From Takakia lepidozioides (Eukaryota > Streptophyta > Takakiopsida > Takakiales > Takakiaceae): 64,000 bases of DNA. The stretch spans positions 22,010,001 through 22,074,000 of the forward strand of contig CM060732.1 of the NCBI GenBank assembly GCA_030704615.1. Direction: 5' to 3'. Shown one piece after another: positions 9,702 through 21,285 of this stretch; the stretch's first letter is position 1; each line of letters starts with the position of its first letter. A program made the translations under genes and the position numbers. The notes under the pieces were generated by a model, which saw only the letters and a list, made by a program, of their open reading frames with translations, searched no databases and was not told the DNA's origin.

Positions 9702-12163
9702 TCATTCTGCTACATTGGACCGGGCGGAAGTTGAAGCCTCGGATGATGACAACCTGCCACTACAATTCCACCTTAACCGACGTGTTGCGCAGCAGACCTG
9801 TGGTTCCTCACATGCCGGACCATCTAATGCCGGTCCATCTCGGGCAGTCCCCCCTTTGGTACCTCCTTCGAGACCACGTACGTCGATCGGTCCTGGCAGT
9901 ACATCACCCCTAAGCTCCATTGGGGCACTACCTGTGGCTTCAGCGTGTAGTGGGGGGCGAGGGTCGACCCCAACTTCATTTTGAGGACCATGTTCTGGTG
10001 ATGACACAATTGCAGCTTCATCTTCATCTGTGATACGCACTTCTTCAAGAAGGTCATCAAAGGTCGGCCGGATATAAGCATCATCATCTGTGAATGTAAA
10101 CGGGTCATACGCATTTTCGGGAGCATCATCGGATCCATCTTCACTATCAGAGGCAGATGATTCCCTTTGAGATGATTCTCTCTGAGGCTCAGTATCGTCA
10201 CTCATCGAATCAGCCTCAGAAGCAGAGTCTTCGGAATGCAAATTCCTCTCATACCATGCTGCAGCATCATCCGCTGCCCTCTCACGTAGTAGTCGACAAT
10301 TAGTATATACATACACCAATTTGTCAGCCCTCGCGAGATTCAACCTGTTGCGAATCTTATTGTGAACAAATGAGTAACTGCTCCAATTGCGTTCGCAAGA
10401 TGAGGCAGAGCACATTTGAGCAAGAATACGCTTCGCAATGGGAGCCAATGTTCTTGCTCCGGCTCCAATCAGATCCCACCATTCATGTGACAGCATATTG
10501 AGTTCTTTTGGATCCGACATGTCCTCAAAAGGGTCGTGGCGATTTGAGAATCATTGGTACTCGGATATACCTCTCTCTGCATGGTTCGGCGGAGCCAGTC
10601 GCATGAGCACTCGCATGAGGCCGGCCTTGGCATCAGCGTCGTCTCGGAGCATGGTATTGTCGAGCAAGAATGGATTGAGCAAAGCCCCCGTATAATGCAA
10701 GTCCGTTCGAACCATCGAACGACGGTCGTAAAATGCATCCTCAGCACTGTCCGCAAGTTCAGGTTCCAAGGAGAAGGGAGGATGCCTCAAGGATTGGATG
10801 TGCTTCTCAAGATTTTGCATTAGTAACCATGGCTTGCCCATTACTGGTTGCTTTCCATCAAACTCCCGCAAGACGATTAACACCGGCTTAACCATATAAA
10901 CAAAGTTTTCACATTTCTTCCAGAAATTATCGCTGCGAATGCTATTTCGAACTTTTTGACTTTTGACCAATGACTTGGCTTTTTTGGAGTCCCGCAATGT
11001 CTGTGTGTATGCATCCCATTGAGGATCGATGATGGTGTGCTCCAGATTGCTCTTCACCGTCACCAACCGATCCACTATCAAGAAGTTAGTGGTAAAACGA
11101 GTTTCGCCTGGATTGCGGAGGCTGTATTTGGGTTCATACCTTCTATATATTGCCAAAGGGATGTGGTGTGTGCGGATGAACGACACAATAGTCTTCGCTC
11201 GCTTGACAAGTTGTTTCACCCACTGTTCTTTTCCCCAATCTTCCAAAAAGAGGTCAAAGATATGAGCAACACAACCTTGATAGTACATATGGGGATAACG
11301 TGCCAACAACATGTCTGCAGTGTTTCTCATGTTAGCGACATTGTCTGTGCATATTTGCATGATTCTATCACTTCCGACCTGTTCAATGAAGTCCGTCAAT
11401 AATGACATTGATAACGTCCATCTTTCTTCTCGCAGCTAGTGTTGACCGATCCCAAGAATTGTTCCCCAGCTGGACATACAAGCATGACATTGAACAACGG
11501 TCTGTTTATGACAAAACTCCAACCATCGGCACATATAGTGCTTCCATATTTTCTGATGCACTCGCCCGTCCTATCACTGACTTTTTGGGTAAGCTCGGTC
11601 ATGACGTCTTCTAGCAATTCTGTGCGGAGATTGTGATAAGTCGGAGGCACGTACGTGGATCTGGACTCCGAGGTTGCTCTAACGGCAGAAACAAATGCCG
11701 GAAGCCTTGCCACATTAAATGGTATGTTGGCCTCGAAGAAAAACTGCGTCTATTTTTTATCCAACTATCTTTTCGCAGACAAGTTAAGACTTTCTTGCAT
11801 GGATTGCTGCCGTAATCCTCTACTCTGTTGAAATGTAGGGGTACAAAGAGGTGTTGAAGCAAGTGTTGCTCCGGTACAACCCACTTGTCCAAGGACACCC
11901 GAAGCCTCACAAGAGTCGCCCTGGGTACTAATCGGGGCATCCTGACGGGAAGATAAAGTGTTCTGCTCAGAGGTCATGTCTAGATGCGCTCTTCACACTT
12001 TTATAGCCGAGGTGAGCGAGCAACCGATCCTTACGATAAGAAAGCTTTAATCCACATAGGTTGCACTCAACACTACCAGTGACACTGACAGTGTTCGGGA
12101 TTGCCGTATACCAAGGGTTCCATTCCTCCCTCATCTTCACCCAATATCTACTCCCCTGGGACC
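9702..12163 (-). pseudogene. hAT-superfamily transposase (BED / DUF659 / dimerisation), broken frames
   Basis: Reading leftward: a BED-type zinc finger at about 12160-11990 (CNLCG ... LLAHLG) starts after a good splice acceptor, CCCAG at about 12164. A DUF659-like region at 11750-11396 has the hallmark ICADGWS and YVPPTYHNLR. The central domain at 11408-10551 carries CTDNVANM and CVAHIFDLFLEDWG. The C-terminal hAT dimerisation region at 10520-10260 has SSCERNWSSYSFVHNK. A long acidic Ser/Asp/Glu-rich tail, unusual for hAT, runs to 9702. Breaks: the BED frame ends in a stop near 11993, there is a frameshift at about 11400, and one in-frame TGA at 10551-10553, after which the same frame continues. 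So this copy is probably inactive, although introns may explain the 5' breaks. A TATA/initiator module lies upstream at 12413-12450, and hairpin arrays flank the gene on both sides. Confidence 0.85.
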
Positions 12164-12412
12164 GAGCGATGCAAGCAACAAAAAACAGTCACCTATAAAT
12201 GAACGTGTTGTGAATGTAAAGTGCAATGCGATAGCCCAGCACTTCTACACCTGTTAGCAACCCAAGTGGGTCGATGTGGGTTGTAGTGTTGAGCTTATAC
12301 ACAATCTGCTGAAGTAGCTTTGGTGGAAGCTACAACGGCAAAGGGTGCGCACCCTCTTCTTGGACTATACTCTCGTTCAATGGAAGAGAACATCCAAGTG
12401 TTTGCGCCAAAA

Positions 12413-12450
12413 GAAGTGAGGAGCTTGGTGACCCTCCTCCCTTATATATG
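12413..12450 (-). promoter_or_regulatory. TATA/initiator module of the hAT gene
   Basis: Minus-strand CATATATAAG (12441-12450) followed by CTCCTCACTTC (initiator core 12413-12421). It is the same arrangement as the modules in the left array and sits between the right hairpin array and the transposase. The roughly 250 bp between it and the BED exon would be leader plus intron. Confidence 0.55.
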
Positions 12451-12557
12451 ATCCAATAGGGATGAAAGTGAAATGAAAGTGAAATGAATAAATGACGAAC
12501 CAATAGCGCCCACTTGAAAAAGGCTGTACAACCATATTTGTTGTAATTTTGAAATTA

Positions 12558-13663
12558 AGCGACCGCTAATACTACTGTCGTTAATTTTTTTTTAATGAAA
12601 AAACAAGCGACCGCCACTACTGCGGTCACTTTTATTTCCTTCCATTTTGTGCAATATTGCGGTCACTTCTATTTTGTATATTTTTCAATTTAAGCGACCG
12701 CTCGTATGACGGTCGCTATTATTTTTTATTTCAAAATATAAAGCGACTGCCGGTATGGCGGTCACTTCATTTGTTAATATATTTAAAATAAAGCGACCGC
12801 GAATATGGTGGTCGCTTTTATTTTTAATATTTTACAAAAAACGCGACCGCCAGTAAGGCGGTCGCTTTTAATCTTTATATTTTATGGCGGTCGTTTAATT
12901 TTCTATATATTTTTTAAATTAAGCGACCGCCCAATGGCGGTCGCTGTTTTTTTTATATATTTTTGAAATTATCCGACCGCCATATGGCGGTCGCTTGTTC
13001 TGTATATATTTACAAAATTGTGCGACCGCCAATGAGGCAGTCGCTTGTTTTCTTTTTTAAATTAGGCGACCGCCAATCTTGTTTTTTTTTTAAAATCAAT
13101 TGAAGCAATCGCCAAGATAGCGGTCGCTATTTCTTTTTTTAATTCAAAAAATAAAGCGACCGCCAGTGCGACCGCCAATCTTGCTTTAAAAAAATAAAAA
13201 TTGAAGCGACCGCCAATATGGCGGTCGCTATTTCTTTTTCTATTTCGAAAAATAAAGCGACCGGCAGTGCGACCGGCAATCTTGCTTTTAAAAAAAAAAA
13301 AATTGAAGCGACCGCCAATACGACGGTCGCTATTTCTTTTTTAATTTCAAAAAACAAAGCGACCGCCATAATTGGCGGTCGCGTTCATTTTGTTAATTTT
13401 CAAAAATGTATTTGCCACCGTGCGACCGCCAATACGCCCGCCAATCTTGTTTAAAAATAAAATAAAATTGAAGTGACCGCCAACATAGCGGTCGCTATTT
13501 GTTTATGGCGGTCGCTATTTCTTTTTCTATTTCGAAAAATAAAGCGACCGCCTGTGCGACCGCCAATCTTGCTTATAAATAAATAAAAATTGAAGCGACT
13601 GCCAATACGGCGGTCGCTATTTCTTTTTTTAATTTCGAAAACAAAGCGAATAGGCGGTCGTGT
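12558..13663. repeat. Right hairpin array, about 20 units with higher-order repeats
   Basis: The same GCGACCGCC/GGCGGTCGC palindromes as the left array, about every 50 bp, with T-rich linkers (TATTTCTTTTT, TTTTAATAT). Units are more diverged: several are half-sites (12885, 13064, 13505) or have doubled left arms (GCGACCGCCAGTGCGACCGC at 13156, with relatives at 13257 and 13543). From 13150 on, a higher-order unit of about 101 bp is repeated. The array ends near 13663. 13664-14420 shows no gene, only GACGTGAC-like direct repeats at 13778-13850. Confidence 0.95.
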
Positions 13664-14422
13664 TCATTTTATTAATTTTCAAAATGTATTTGCCACCACC
13701 ACCGTGTCGGCGACGTGGCTGCTTAAGTGGCAGTATTTTACCTGGTACTATTTTTACCAGAATATTCCCCGAACCTGACGTGACGGAGGTCCCGTCAGTG
13801 TAAGGTATGACGTGACCTGACGCTGACGGACGGACGTGACGCTGATAACCGGGAGCAGGACACAGAGGTCAATGGATCTCTAGCAATTGATCAAGGAATA
13901 TTCTGGGGCTACAGTGGTGTCACTGGCCACTCTCATCTCGGCCACAAGTCATTTTGCCTTGCAGGTACATTTTGGCATCATATTTCAGTTCCTTTGTCCT
14001 TGTTGAGAAAGGGAGGTTGAGATATAGGATTACGTGCCTCTGATCAAACCTTCTAGCTACTTATTGTACAAATGCTTAAGATTTTTTATCTGTTGATGAA
14101 TGCAGTCATTCGAAGTGTACGATGGTCCTTTACAAGTGGGGGTGAATTGATTGAATATTGTCAAGACCATCAGATTCAGTGGTCTGGGTGGAAGAGGGGA
14201 CCATGACAAAAAGCTGGAGTCTGGGTTGTGAAACCTTACTATGTGAAGTAATATGCCCTAGTTTTCATCCAATGACATGTTGACTTCCTTAAGCAGACAC
14301 AGATTGATATGTACGGTGGAAGCAAGGGCAGATGGGTAAGCAGGCAATGTATATCTTGGCACTTTGTGCTGATCATTGTCTGGCTTAAGGGTTCCACCTT
14401 TGCCTCTTCACATCATATCTTC

Positions 14423-14903
14423 TCATGAACACAACTTGTTTTCAAAGATCGAGACACACACTAGAGGAGAGTATATTGTTGGATGTATGGGCCCTCCTGG
14501 GTGTGATCTTTTCGCAAACTTTTCAGACTTATGGTGGTAATGGCATTCAAAGAAATTCTGGAATGTGAGAAGTACACATTCATTAAAAGATGTTCTTGCG
14601 CTGTATTTAGGCAAAAAGGCTCCCCTCCCTCTTAAAACATGGAAACCACTAATCAACAATAAAGAGTCCCTTGTAAACTTGACACTTATGAATCTCGACT
14701 TCCAATTACCCAGTTTGAAGCTGTCTGAAGACCCAAACCGCGTCTCCACTTGGAAGAGAATTATAAGCACTATAATGGGAAATGAACATGAATGTGAGAA
14801 GTTGAAGCATTCAGTAATGAAGAGATCCTGCCAAGATGTAGAAAATACAAAACCATGGTTTGGTAAATCTTTAAACAAACTGTGTAAAGATTTCTCATTT
14901 TAG
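14423..14903. other. Overlapping ORFs on both strands, no recognised product
   Basis: A plus ORF (14565-14903, 112 codons) and a minus ORF (14423-14878, 151 codons) overlap fully. Neither shows a domain I recognise, so I do not call either a gene. Confidence 0.2.
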
Positions 14904-14976
14904 TTTTATTGTCTTGATTAAAAATGATTGTCTTGATAAAAAAATTGTCTTTGATATTGATATTTGTTTTCAAGAT

Positions 14977-16510
14977 AGTGCCACGTCATCGTCGCCACGT
15001 TTCGTAGCCACCTGTCGTCGTCAAATTCTTTGGATACTGCCCCAAATGCCCGAAGACAACCACGAAAGGTGTCTTGCAAAGTGTCTTGGGCGGGGAAGGG
15101 ATGATGTCCCTGCATCCTTCAGCGCTGAGGGGTTGCAGATGGAGACTTTGCAGATTATGTACTAGTGAAGGCGCCCCCTAGGGCGCATTATGGCTCCTAG
15201 TGGGCGCCTTCCCTGGAGTAAAGGAATTTTGGGGGCAGATTCTGCGAGGCCCTGATTGGCTGCAGGCCATAATAAGGGAATTAAAGTCAAACTGCCGATT
15301 ACGAGAGTCAAACTGCCTATTAGGAATGCAGAATGCGCCAGCGGCGTGGAGCGTCGATTTTCTGCTTGCTAATTTGCCTCAAAAATGGCAGAATCTGCCC
15401 CCAAAATCCTTTACGAGTACACCGCTTTACCTATCGCAGCTGGTATTTGCACGATGGTGGGACAACCGCAATCGCAAGGTGTGGCTTTTCTTAATGTACG
15501 ATGTGAAGAAGTTTGTCCATCCTACAAATGTGGGCTTTTGGCTCTCTGGGCTCCTGTTAGTACCATGTTCTTGGGAGAGTCAGCTTGGTCTTAACAGGCC
15601 GTGTTTCAATCTCAGCTTTGCTCAGCTGCACCATGGTGGTTCTCACAGACCAATCTGGCATTACCGGACTACAGACACAAACAGCACACAGACGAAGTCC
15701 TTCTGGGTTGAAATCCTCCAAATCCTCCATGGGTCATGACACAAGGTCAAGGACAATGTGGATCCACCTTCTTGTTCGACCTATTTCAGCCTGTTTCGCC
15801 CTCTCATCAGACTCGGCCCTGAGATGCATATTGAATTATGTAAGTTAGCTCGTTGGGTGGATATGTGGTGGTTTGGAGTGACTTTGACAAGTTACTGCCG
15901 AGGTGGCAGGAGGAAAGTGTCCAAAAACAGATAACAGAGATGAGGAGAAGCTTTGGAATGAACACTTTTCGGACCCCAGTCAATGGTCGGACAATGGAGA
16001 CAAAAAGGTGAATGCCTGATGGACTACAAAGAGAAGCAGATGCAATTCAGATTGGAACTGCTGTAATAAGTAGGGTTGGGGTGTTTGCTGGAAGAACTTC
16101 ACGCCGTCAGTGTCAACTGCTAGCAGCAAGGCTGAGGATTGTTTTCATGATTTGTGCAGAGGCCTGGATAGCTGAAGGAGCAGGGATAGAGTGTGGGTCC
16201 AGATTCATCTAAGAGGGCCAGATTTCAAGCTCCAGATTACCTGTGATTCCCTGTGGATCAATAACTACAAGAAACCTGCATGGGTAGATGGTCAAGTAAA
16301 GGCAGCAGCTGCAGCGGCACAGCTGATGAAATCAGGCACCTCAACCATGACCACAGCTTCTGGAAGAGGATCAAGAGAGGGAGTCCACAATGCCTCATCT
16401 GGCACTTCTCGGCATGTGAAGATGCTTTGTGCGGCAGGCAGACTGAAAGAGGCTCTACAGACTTTAAACCAAGGAGAACATTGTCCCTCATCTTCTCAAT
16501 GCGGCTGTCC
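14977..16510 (+). repeat. Dispersed family copy 1 (PPR 5'-region-like)
   Basis: Shares long stretches with 50082-51060 (CACGTCATCGTC, GATGGTGGGACAACCGCAAT, GAAGAAGTTTGTCCATCC, GATAGCTGAAGGAGCAGGGA) and, more weakly, with 32158-32830 (CATGACCACAGCTTC). Near 16410-16460 a short frame reads HVKMLCAAGRLKEAL, like the N-terminus of plant PPR proteins. In the 50-kb copy the family runs directly into a PPR gene, so it looks like the duplicated 5' part of PPR genes. No intact ORF remains. Confidence 0.6.
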
Positions 16511-16871
16511 AGGTTAGGAAACTTTCCTGCCTTCATTCAATCAATGGTGGGATATGAAACATTGCTAGAACTGAATTCAAGAGGGGTATCTTGGCTCGGA
16601 CTTCCGGGGGCGATTCGGAGATAAGTCCAGTTGCTCGCAGAGCTTGCAAGACACAAAGGACCTCACTCCCTCGCATAGTAAGTCTCAGGCCTTTTTACAT
16701 ATCTATTGGATGGTGGTAAGCACAGCTTCTTCGACATTTAATGCATGTTGGATTATCATAGAAATTGCCGGTGTGTTGAGCTTCTACCAAGATCTTTCAA
16801 GTCATGGAACAACTACATGTGGTGTGTTTGAGAGCTATCATGTGCCCTGCTTCACACAAGTATTTTTGCAG

Positions 16872-16949
16872 GTTGATCCCTATGAGGCGAAAAAGCAGGA
16901 GCTTGTGGCTGAAAATGGGGACTTGCAGGCATTGTTGCGGTCCATGCAG
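16872..16949 (+). CDS. Coiled-coil exon A (ADIP-like gene fragment)
   Basis: TTTTTGCAG precedes and GTCAAT follows an in-phase 26-codon exon with YEAKKQELVAENGDLQALLR and SMQ at its end. The ENxDLxxLLRSMQ pattern resembles plant proteins with an afadin/alpha-actinin-binding (ADIP) coiled coil. It is grouped with the exons at 17948 and 18285, which have the same strand and phase. No upstream exon could be found, so the gene is probably a fragment. Between exons A and B I see no exon. Confidence 0.45.
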
Positions 16950-17947
16950 GTCAATATCCAGTAGAGTCTCCTCTATCAACTTAAGTGCAACTCATACACC
17001 AACAGAGTTGCATTCTTGGTCCAATTATCAGGGGGGTAGCTAATGAAAAGAACATAATTGGATGTATGGTTAAGTAAGCTGATGGTTACATGTTTGAAGC
17101 CTGCATCAACTTGGATTGCATAGTGCCCTTGTTTCTAGAGGTTAGAAGGCACATATAAAGATCCTGGGGACTTCAAGCTTGAAATTACTGTTAGAATCTC
17201 TCAGCTAAACTGAAAGCTGTAAGCTCTGTCCCTAATTACCCTGGTGTGGGGGAAAGCTTCACTATTTTGCCATCTTGTATTGAATGCTGGCGATTACTTG
17301 TTTTTCAAAGAGCGTCGGTTTCTCTTTACCTACATATCCTGAACGGGTCTATCTGAAAGACGAACCATTCTGAATATTGGTAGCGCTTCCAAGTTGAGTT
17401 TTTTTTGCCTATTTGTCTTGTTCGGAAAGGATAAACACTGATCCTGTGTTTCGTTGTCTTGTCGGACGGACATTTAGGACTCTTCCTGGCAAAACTTTGT
17501 GCTTTAGGCATCTTAGATTGTGTGTTAGGCTTACAAGAAAACTGTTGGTTATGCAGGTTGACAAGCGTGATTTTTTGAACACACCAAATGTTCTGTCTAG
17601 ATCTGCAAGTGCTATCAACGGTAGCTTTGATCTTTGAACCACCAGTCACACCTTTGGGAGGACGTACAGTAGTTGATGTCTTCTTATCTTTGTATGACTC
17701 TTGTTTCACTTTGCAAATGAGTACCTGCTAGTACATCCTAAAATAGGTAAAATGGTTGAATGTATTAGCGTTGTCAATTCAAAATGTGGCTTCCCTGTGT
17801 GATATTTTGTGACTGTAAATACTGGGGTGAAGAGCCGTAGCCCTGAAGCTATCAATAAGTACTATGATCATAATGTTCTGTATTAACCTGTGCATGGACT
17901 CCTCACTAGGTCAGAATCTGACACTTTATATGTGGTTTATTGGGTAG

Positions 17948-18025
17948 GATGTATTTGATGTACCGTTTCATGTGGCCAGAGATCAAATCGAGCAAAGCTT
18001 ACGAGAAAAAATGACTTCAATCAAG
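17948..18025 (+). CDS. Coiled-coil exon B (ADIP-like gene fragment)
   Basis: GGGTAG acceptor, 26 codons in phase 0, donor GTAATC. Contains VFDVPFHVARDQIEQSLREK, similar in layout to the VFDxPFxxxRDxxExxLREK segment that I associate with the same plant coiled-coil family. Confidence 0.45.
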
Positions 18026-18284
18026 GTAATCTCTGGTCTTTTGTTGTTTACCTTGCTTGTTGTAAGTTGGTACAGTTGACAAACTGGTGGGTAACATTGA
18101 TGTACAGGAACCAGGAATAAACACCCCCAGGTCATATGATTTTATGGCGGCTCAAGTTCACCTTGAGCCTCCACTCATTTATTTTCAGCCATACTAAATC
18201 ATATGATCATTCAGATTACAGTACAAATGACTGTCGGAATTTCACTATTATGAAAATACTCATAGGTGAAAGTCTTTTCTGCAG

Positions 18285-18404
18285 GAGCATATGGTGCAGC
18301 TGCACGAAGCTCAGAAGGGAACACAGGTGGCCAGTGAAGTAAGTGAACGAGAGTTGGAGCTTGAAGCACAGCTTGTAGAGGCCGGCAGTATCATCTCTGA
18401 ACAG
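18285..18404 (+). CDS. Coiled-coil exon C (ADIP-like gene fragment)
   Basis: TTTTCTGCAG acceptor, 40 codons in phase 0, donor GTGTGC. The product is a Glu/Gln-rich heptad helix (EHMVQLHEAQKG, ERELELEAQLVEAG). About 14 bp downstream the PPR-related sequence begins, so the host gene stops here. Confidence 0.45.
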
Positions 18405-18417
18405 GTGTGCTCTATAA

Positions 18418-20360
18418 CTTAAGTGAACGAGATGTGGTGTCATGGAACACAAGCCTGGCAGCTCTGGAAAAGGCAAAAGAGGTCCATGGCGACATTGTCA
18501 GAGCTGCAATTGTCCCAAATGTCATTCTGAACAATAGCGCCGTGGACATGTATGAAGGGAGTATTCGACAGTATGGCTGAATGAGAGGTGGTGTCGTGGA
18601 GTGTGATGATTGCAAGATATGCACAACAAGGGTGCGGGATGGAGGCTTTGGAGACCTATGAGCAAATTATGTGCGAAGGGGTGAAAACCAACCACATCAC
18701 ATTTGTTTGTGTTTGCAATGCGTGTGCAAGCCTGGGAGCTCTGGAAAAGGGGAAAGAGGTCCATGGTGACATTGTCAGAGCTGGAATTGTACCCGATGTC
18801 ATTCTGAACACTGCCCTGGTGGACATGTATGTCAAATGTGGGTGCATCGAGGATGCCAAGGGAGGTATGGCTGAACGAGATTTGGTGTCGTGGAACGCGA
18901 TGCTTGCAGGGTATGCACAGCAGGGGCGTGGGATGGAGGCTTTGGAGACCTATGAGAAAATGATGGGGGAAGGGGTGAAGCCCGACCACATCATGTTTGT
19001 GTGCATTTGCAGTGCGTGTGCAAGCCTGGCAGCCCTGGAAAAGGGCAAAGAGGTGCATGGTTGCATCGCCAAAGCTGGAATTGTACCAGATGTGATTCTG
19101 AACAATACCCTCGTGGACATGTATGCCAAATGTGGGAGCATTGAGGATGCGGAGGGAGTGTTCAACAATATGGCTGAACGAGATTTGGTGTCCTGGAACG
19201 CCATGCTTGCAGGATATGCACAGCAGGGCCGTGGGATGGAGGCCTTGCAGACCTATGAGCAAATGATGGGGGAAGGGGTGAAGTGCAACCACATCACGTT
19301 TGTGTGTGTTTGCAATGCTTGTGCAAGCCTTGCAGCTCTGGAAAAGGGCAAAGAGGTGCATGGTGACATGATCAAAGCTGGAATTGTACCAAATGTCATT
19401 CTGGACACTGCCCTGGTGGACATGTATGCGAAATGTGGGTGTATTGAGGATGCAAAAGGAGTAATTGACAATATGGCTGAACGAAATGTGGTGTCATGGC
19501 ATGCAATGATCACAGGATATGCCCAGCATGGTTGTCATAGGGAGGTCCTGCAACTATTTGAAGGAATGCAAAAGAACGGCTTGAAGCCGGACAGTATCAC
19601 CTTTATATGTGTTCTCTTCGATTCCCTGAGTCAAGATCATGGGGTCACTCCGACAGTAAAGCACTTTGGCTGCATGGTGGACCTTCTTGGATGTGCGGGA
19701 CAACTGGATGAGGCAGTGGACCTGATTAATAAAATGCCAACCAATCCAGATGTTGTGGTGTGGAAGGCCTTGCTTGGTGCCTGCAATATCCATGACAATG
19801 TGGAGATGGCTGAACGTGCGGCAACGTCTATCCTCAAGTGGGATGAACAGGATGCCGCAACTTATGTGTTGCTATCAAACATCTATGCTGCAGCTAGCAG
19901 ATGATACTGCAAAGGTCAGAAGAATGATGAAGGTCAGAGGGGTTAAAAAGGAGCCAGGTCGCTGTTGCATTGAGGTTGGCAACAGGGTGCACACCTTCGT
20001 TGTAGATGACAAGTTGCATCCCAGAATTAAGGAAATCCATGCTGAGCTGAGGAGATTGTCTGGGCAGATGAAGGAGGCGGGGTATGTGCCTGACATGTGC
20101 TTTGTATTGCATGATGTGGGGAGGAGGAAAAGGAATTTTCTCTTTGCCACCACAGTGAGAAGCTGGCCATTGGTTTTGGGCTGATCAGCATGACCCCTAG
20201 GACGCCTCTCCGTCTCATCAAGAATCTTCGAGTGTGTGGTGACTGCCACACCTCCACCAAATTCATCTCAAAGATTGTTGGCCGAGCAATTGTTGTATGG
20301 GACGCTAACCGCTTTCACCACTTTGAAGATGGGATTTGTTCTTGTGGTGATTACTGGTGA
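18418..20360 (+). pseudogene. PLS/DYW-class PPR protein gene, truncated and frameshifted
   Basis: About four near-identical modules of roughly 100 residues contain VSWNAMLAGYAQQGRGMEAL, HITFVCVCNACASL and LVDMYAKCG, then E/E+ motifs and a DYW domain ending [14 protein letters not shown] at 20360, with the cytidine-deaminase-like zinc residues in VCGDCHT. Such proteins edit C-to-U sites in organelle RNA. The main open frame is 18588-19904. Breaks: 18418-18590 is a scrambled PPR remnant with stops; a small deletion near 19902 shifts the frame between the NIYAAA segment and DDTAKVRRMM; and one extra G near 20117 shifts it again just before the DYW domain. There is no start codon or transit peptide. 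The sequence is still clearly readable, so the breaks are recent, or some could be assembly errors. Confidence 0.85.
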
Positions 20361-21285
20361 AAGGATGTTTTCTTGGAAAGATGCGAGTGTCTTGCTTCAT
20401 TCATTGATCTGTGTAGCTACTCAGACCATCCACCATTTCCCGAGAGTATTGACCATGATGTACTGTTGAGTGCATTTCCTGTGGCATAAATCCACAGGAA
20501 ATGATAGTGGGGTCTACCCAGCATAGGTGGGAAGTCAGCCCATAATTGCACTTGATTGAAGGGGTGATTTTTGACTGATTCTGGTGACAGTGGATGGAAA
20601 TAAGAGTGTTGTCCTAAGTCTGGGTTTGGGTGGTGGAGCTTCTCCAAAGCTTGAAGATGGAAGTGAATACAAATTTTAATGAGCTTGATGAGAGGGGCAG
20701 CGCTGTGCACAAGTTTGTTCAGCATCTTAAATTTGGACATGTTTGTTTGTTTCTCGTGGTGTGGCTTTGGATGGAGCCCTTGACGAACTTGCGCGAACAT
20801 TGTCAAAAGCTAGCCTTAACCCACCAAGATCCAATCCCATGGTGGTTGCTTGAAAGTTCATATAGTGATTGTAAGGATGTTGTTATCGATTGATGCGGCT
20901 TGACTCCCTCACACCATAACATCGGTTTGTGCGTGTTGGAGTTCAAGGTTGGGGGTAACTACTTGAGCTGCCAATCTCAAACAAGCCGAAAACCTCTCCT
21001 GAAATCCCCTTCAAGAAAGAGAGGTCTTTTTCTCTTGCTTCCAAGAACCGTCCAACATCCCAAAAACGAAGCTTTTGGTCCGTCATGTTGGTTCAATTAC
21101 TATCAATGAAATTACACCCAATTAAGGGATAACTTATGTGAATAATGAGAGAAAGATATATTTACTGCTCCTCCTTTGGCTGTGAGGGCACTGTCATCAG
21201 AAGGATTTGTAGCGAGCCGTGGTGCGATGCTCAATTGTTGCGCGAAGGGTTGGGATTCTTGTTTCCTCTTTGTGATGTTGTGGAT
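20361..21285. other. No supportable gene
   Basis: Only ORFs under 130 codons with no recognisable product. Confidence 0.4.

Noticed and set aside
9271-9984. 237-codon plus ORF
   Set aside because: Antisense to the acidic tail of the hAT gene, whose strand carries clear domain motifs.
18522-19361. 279-codon minus ORF
   Set aside because: Antisense to the PPR modules; its repeats follow the PPR period.
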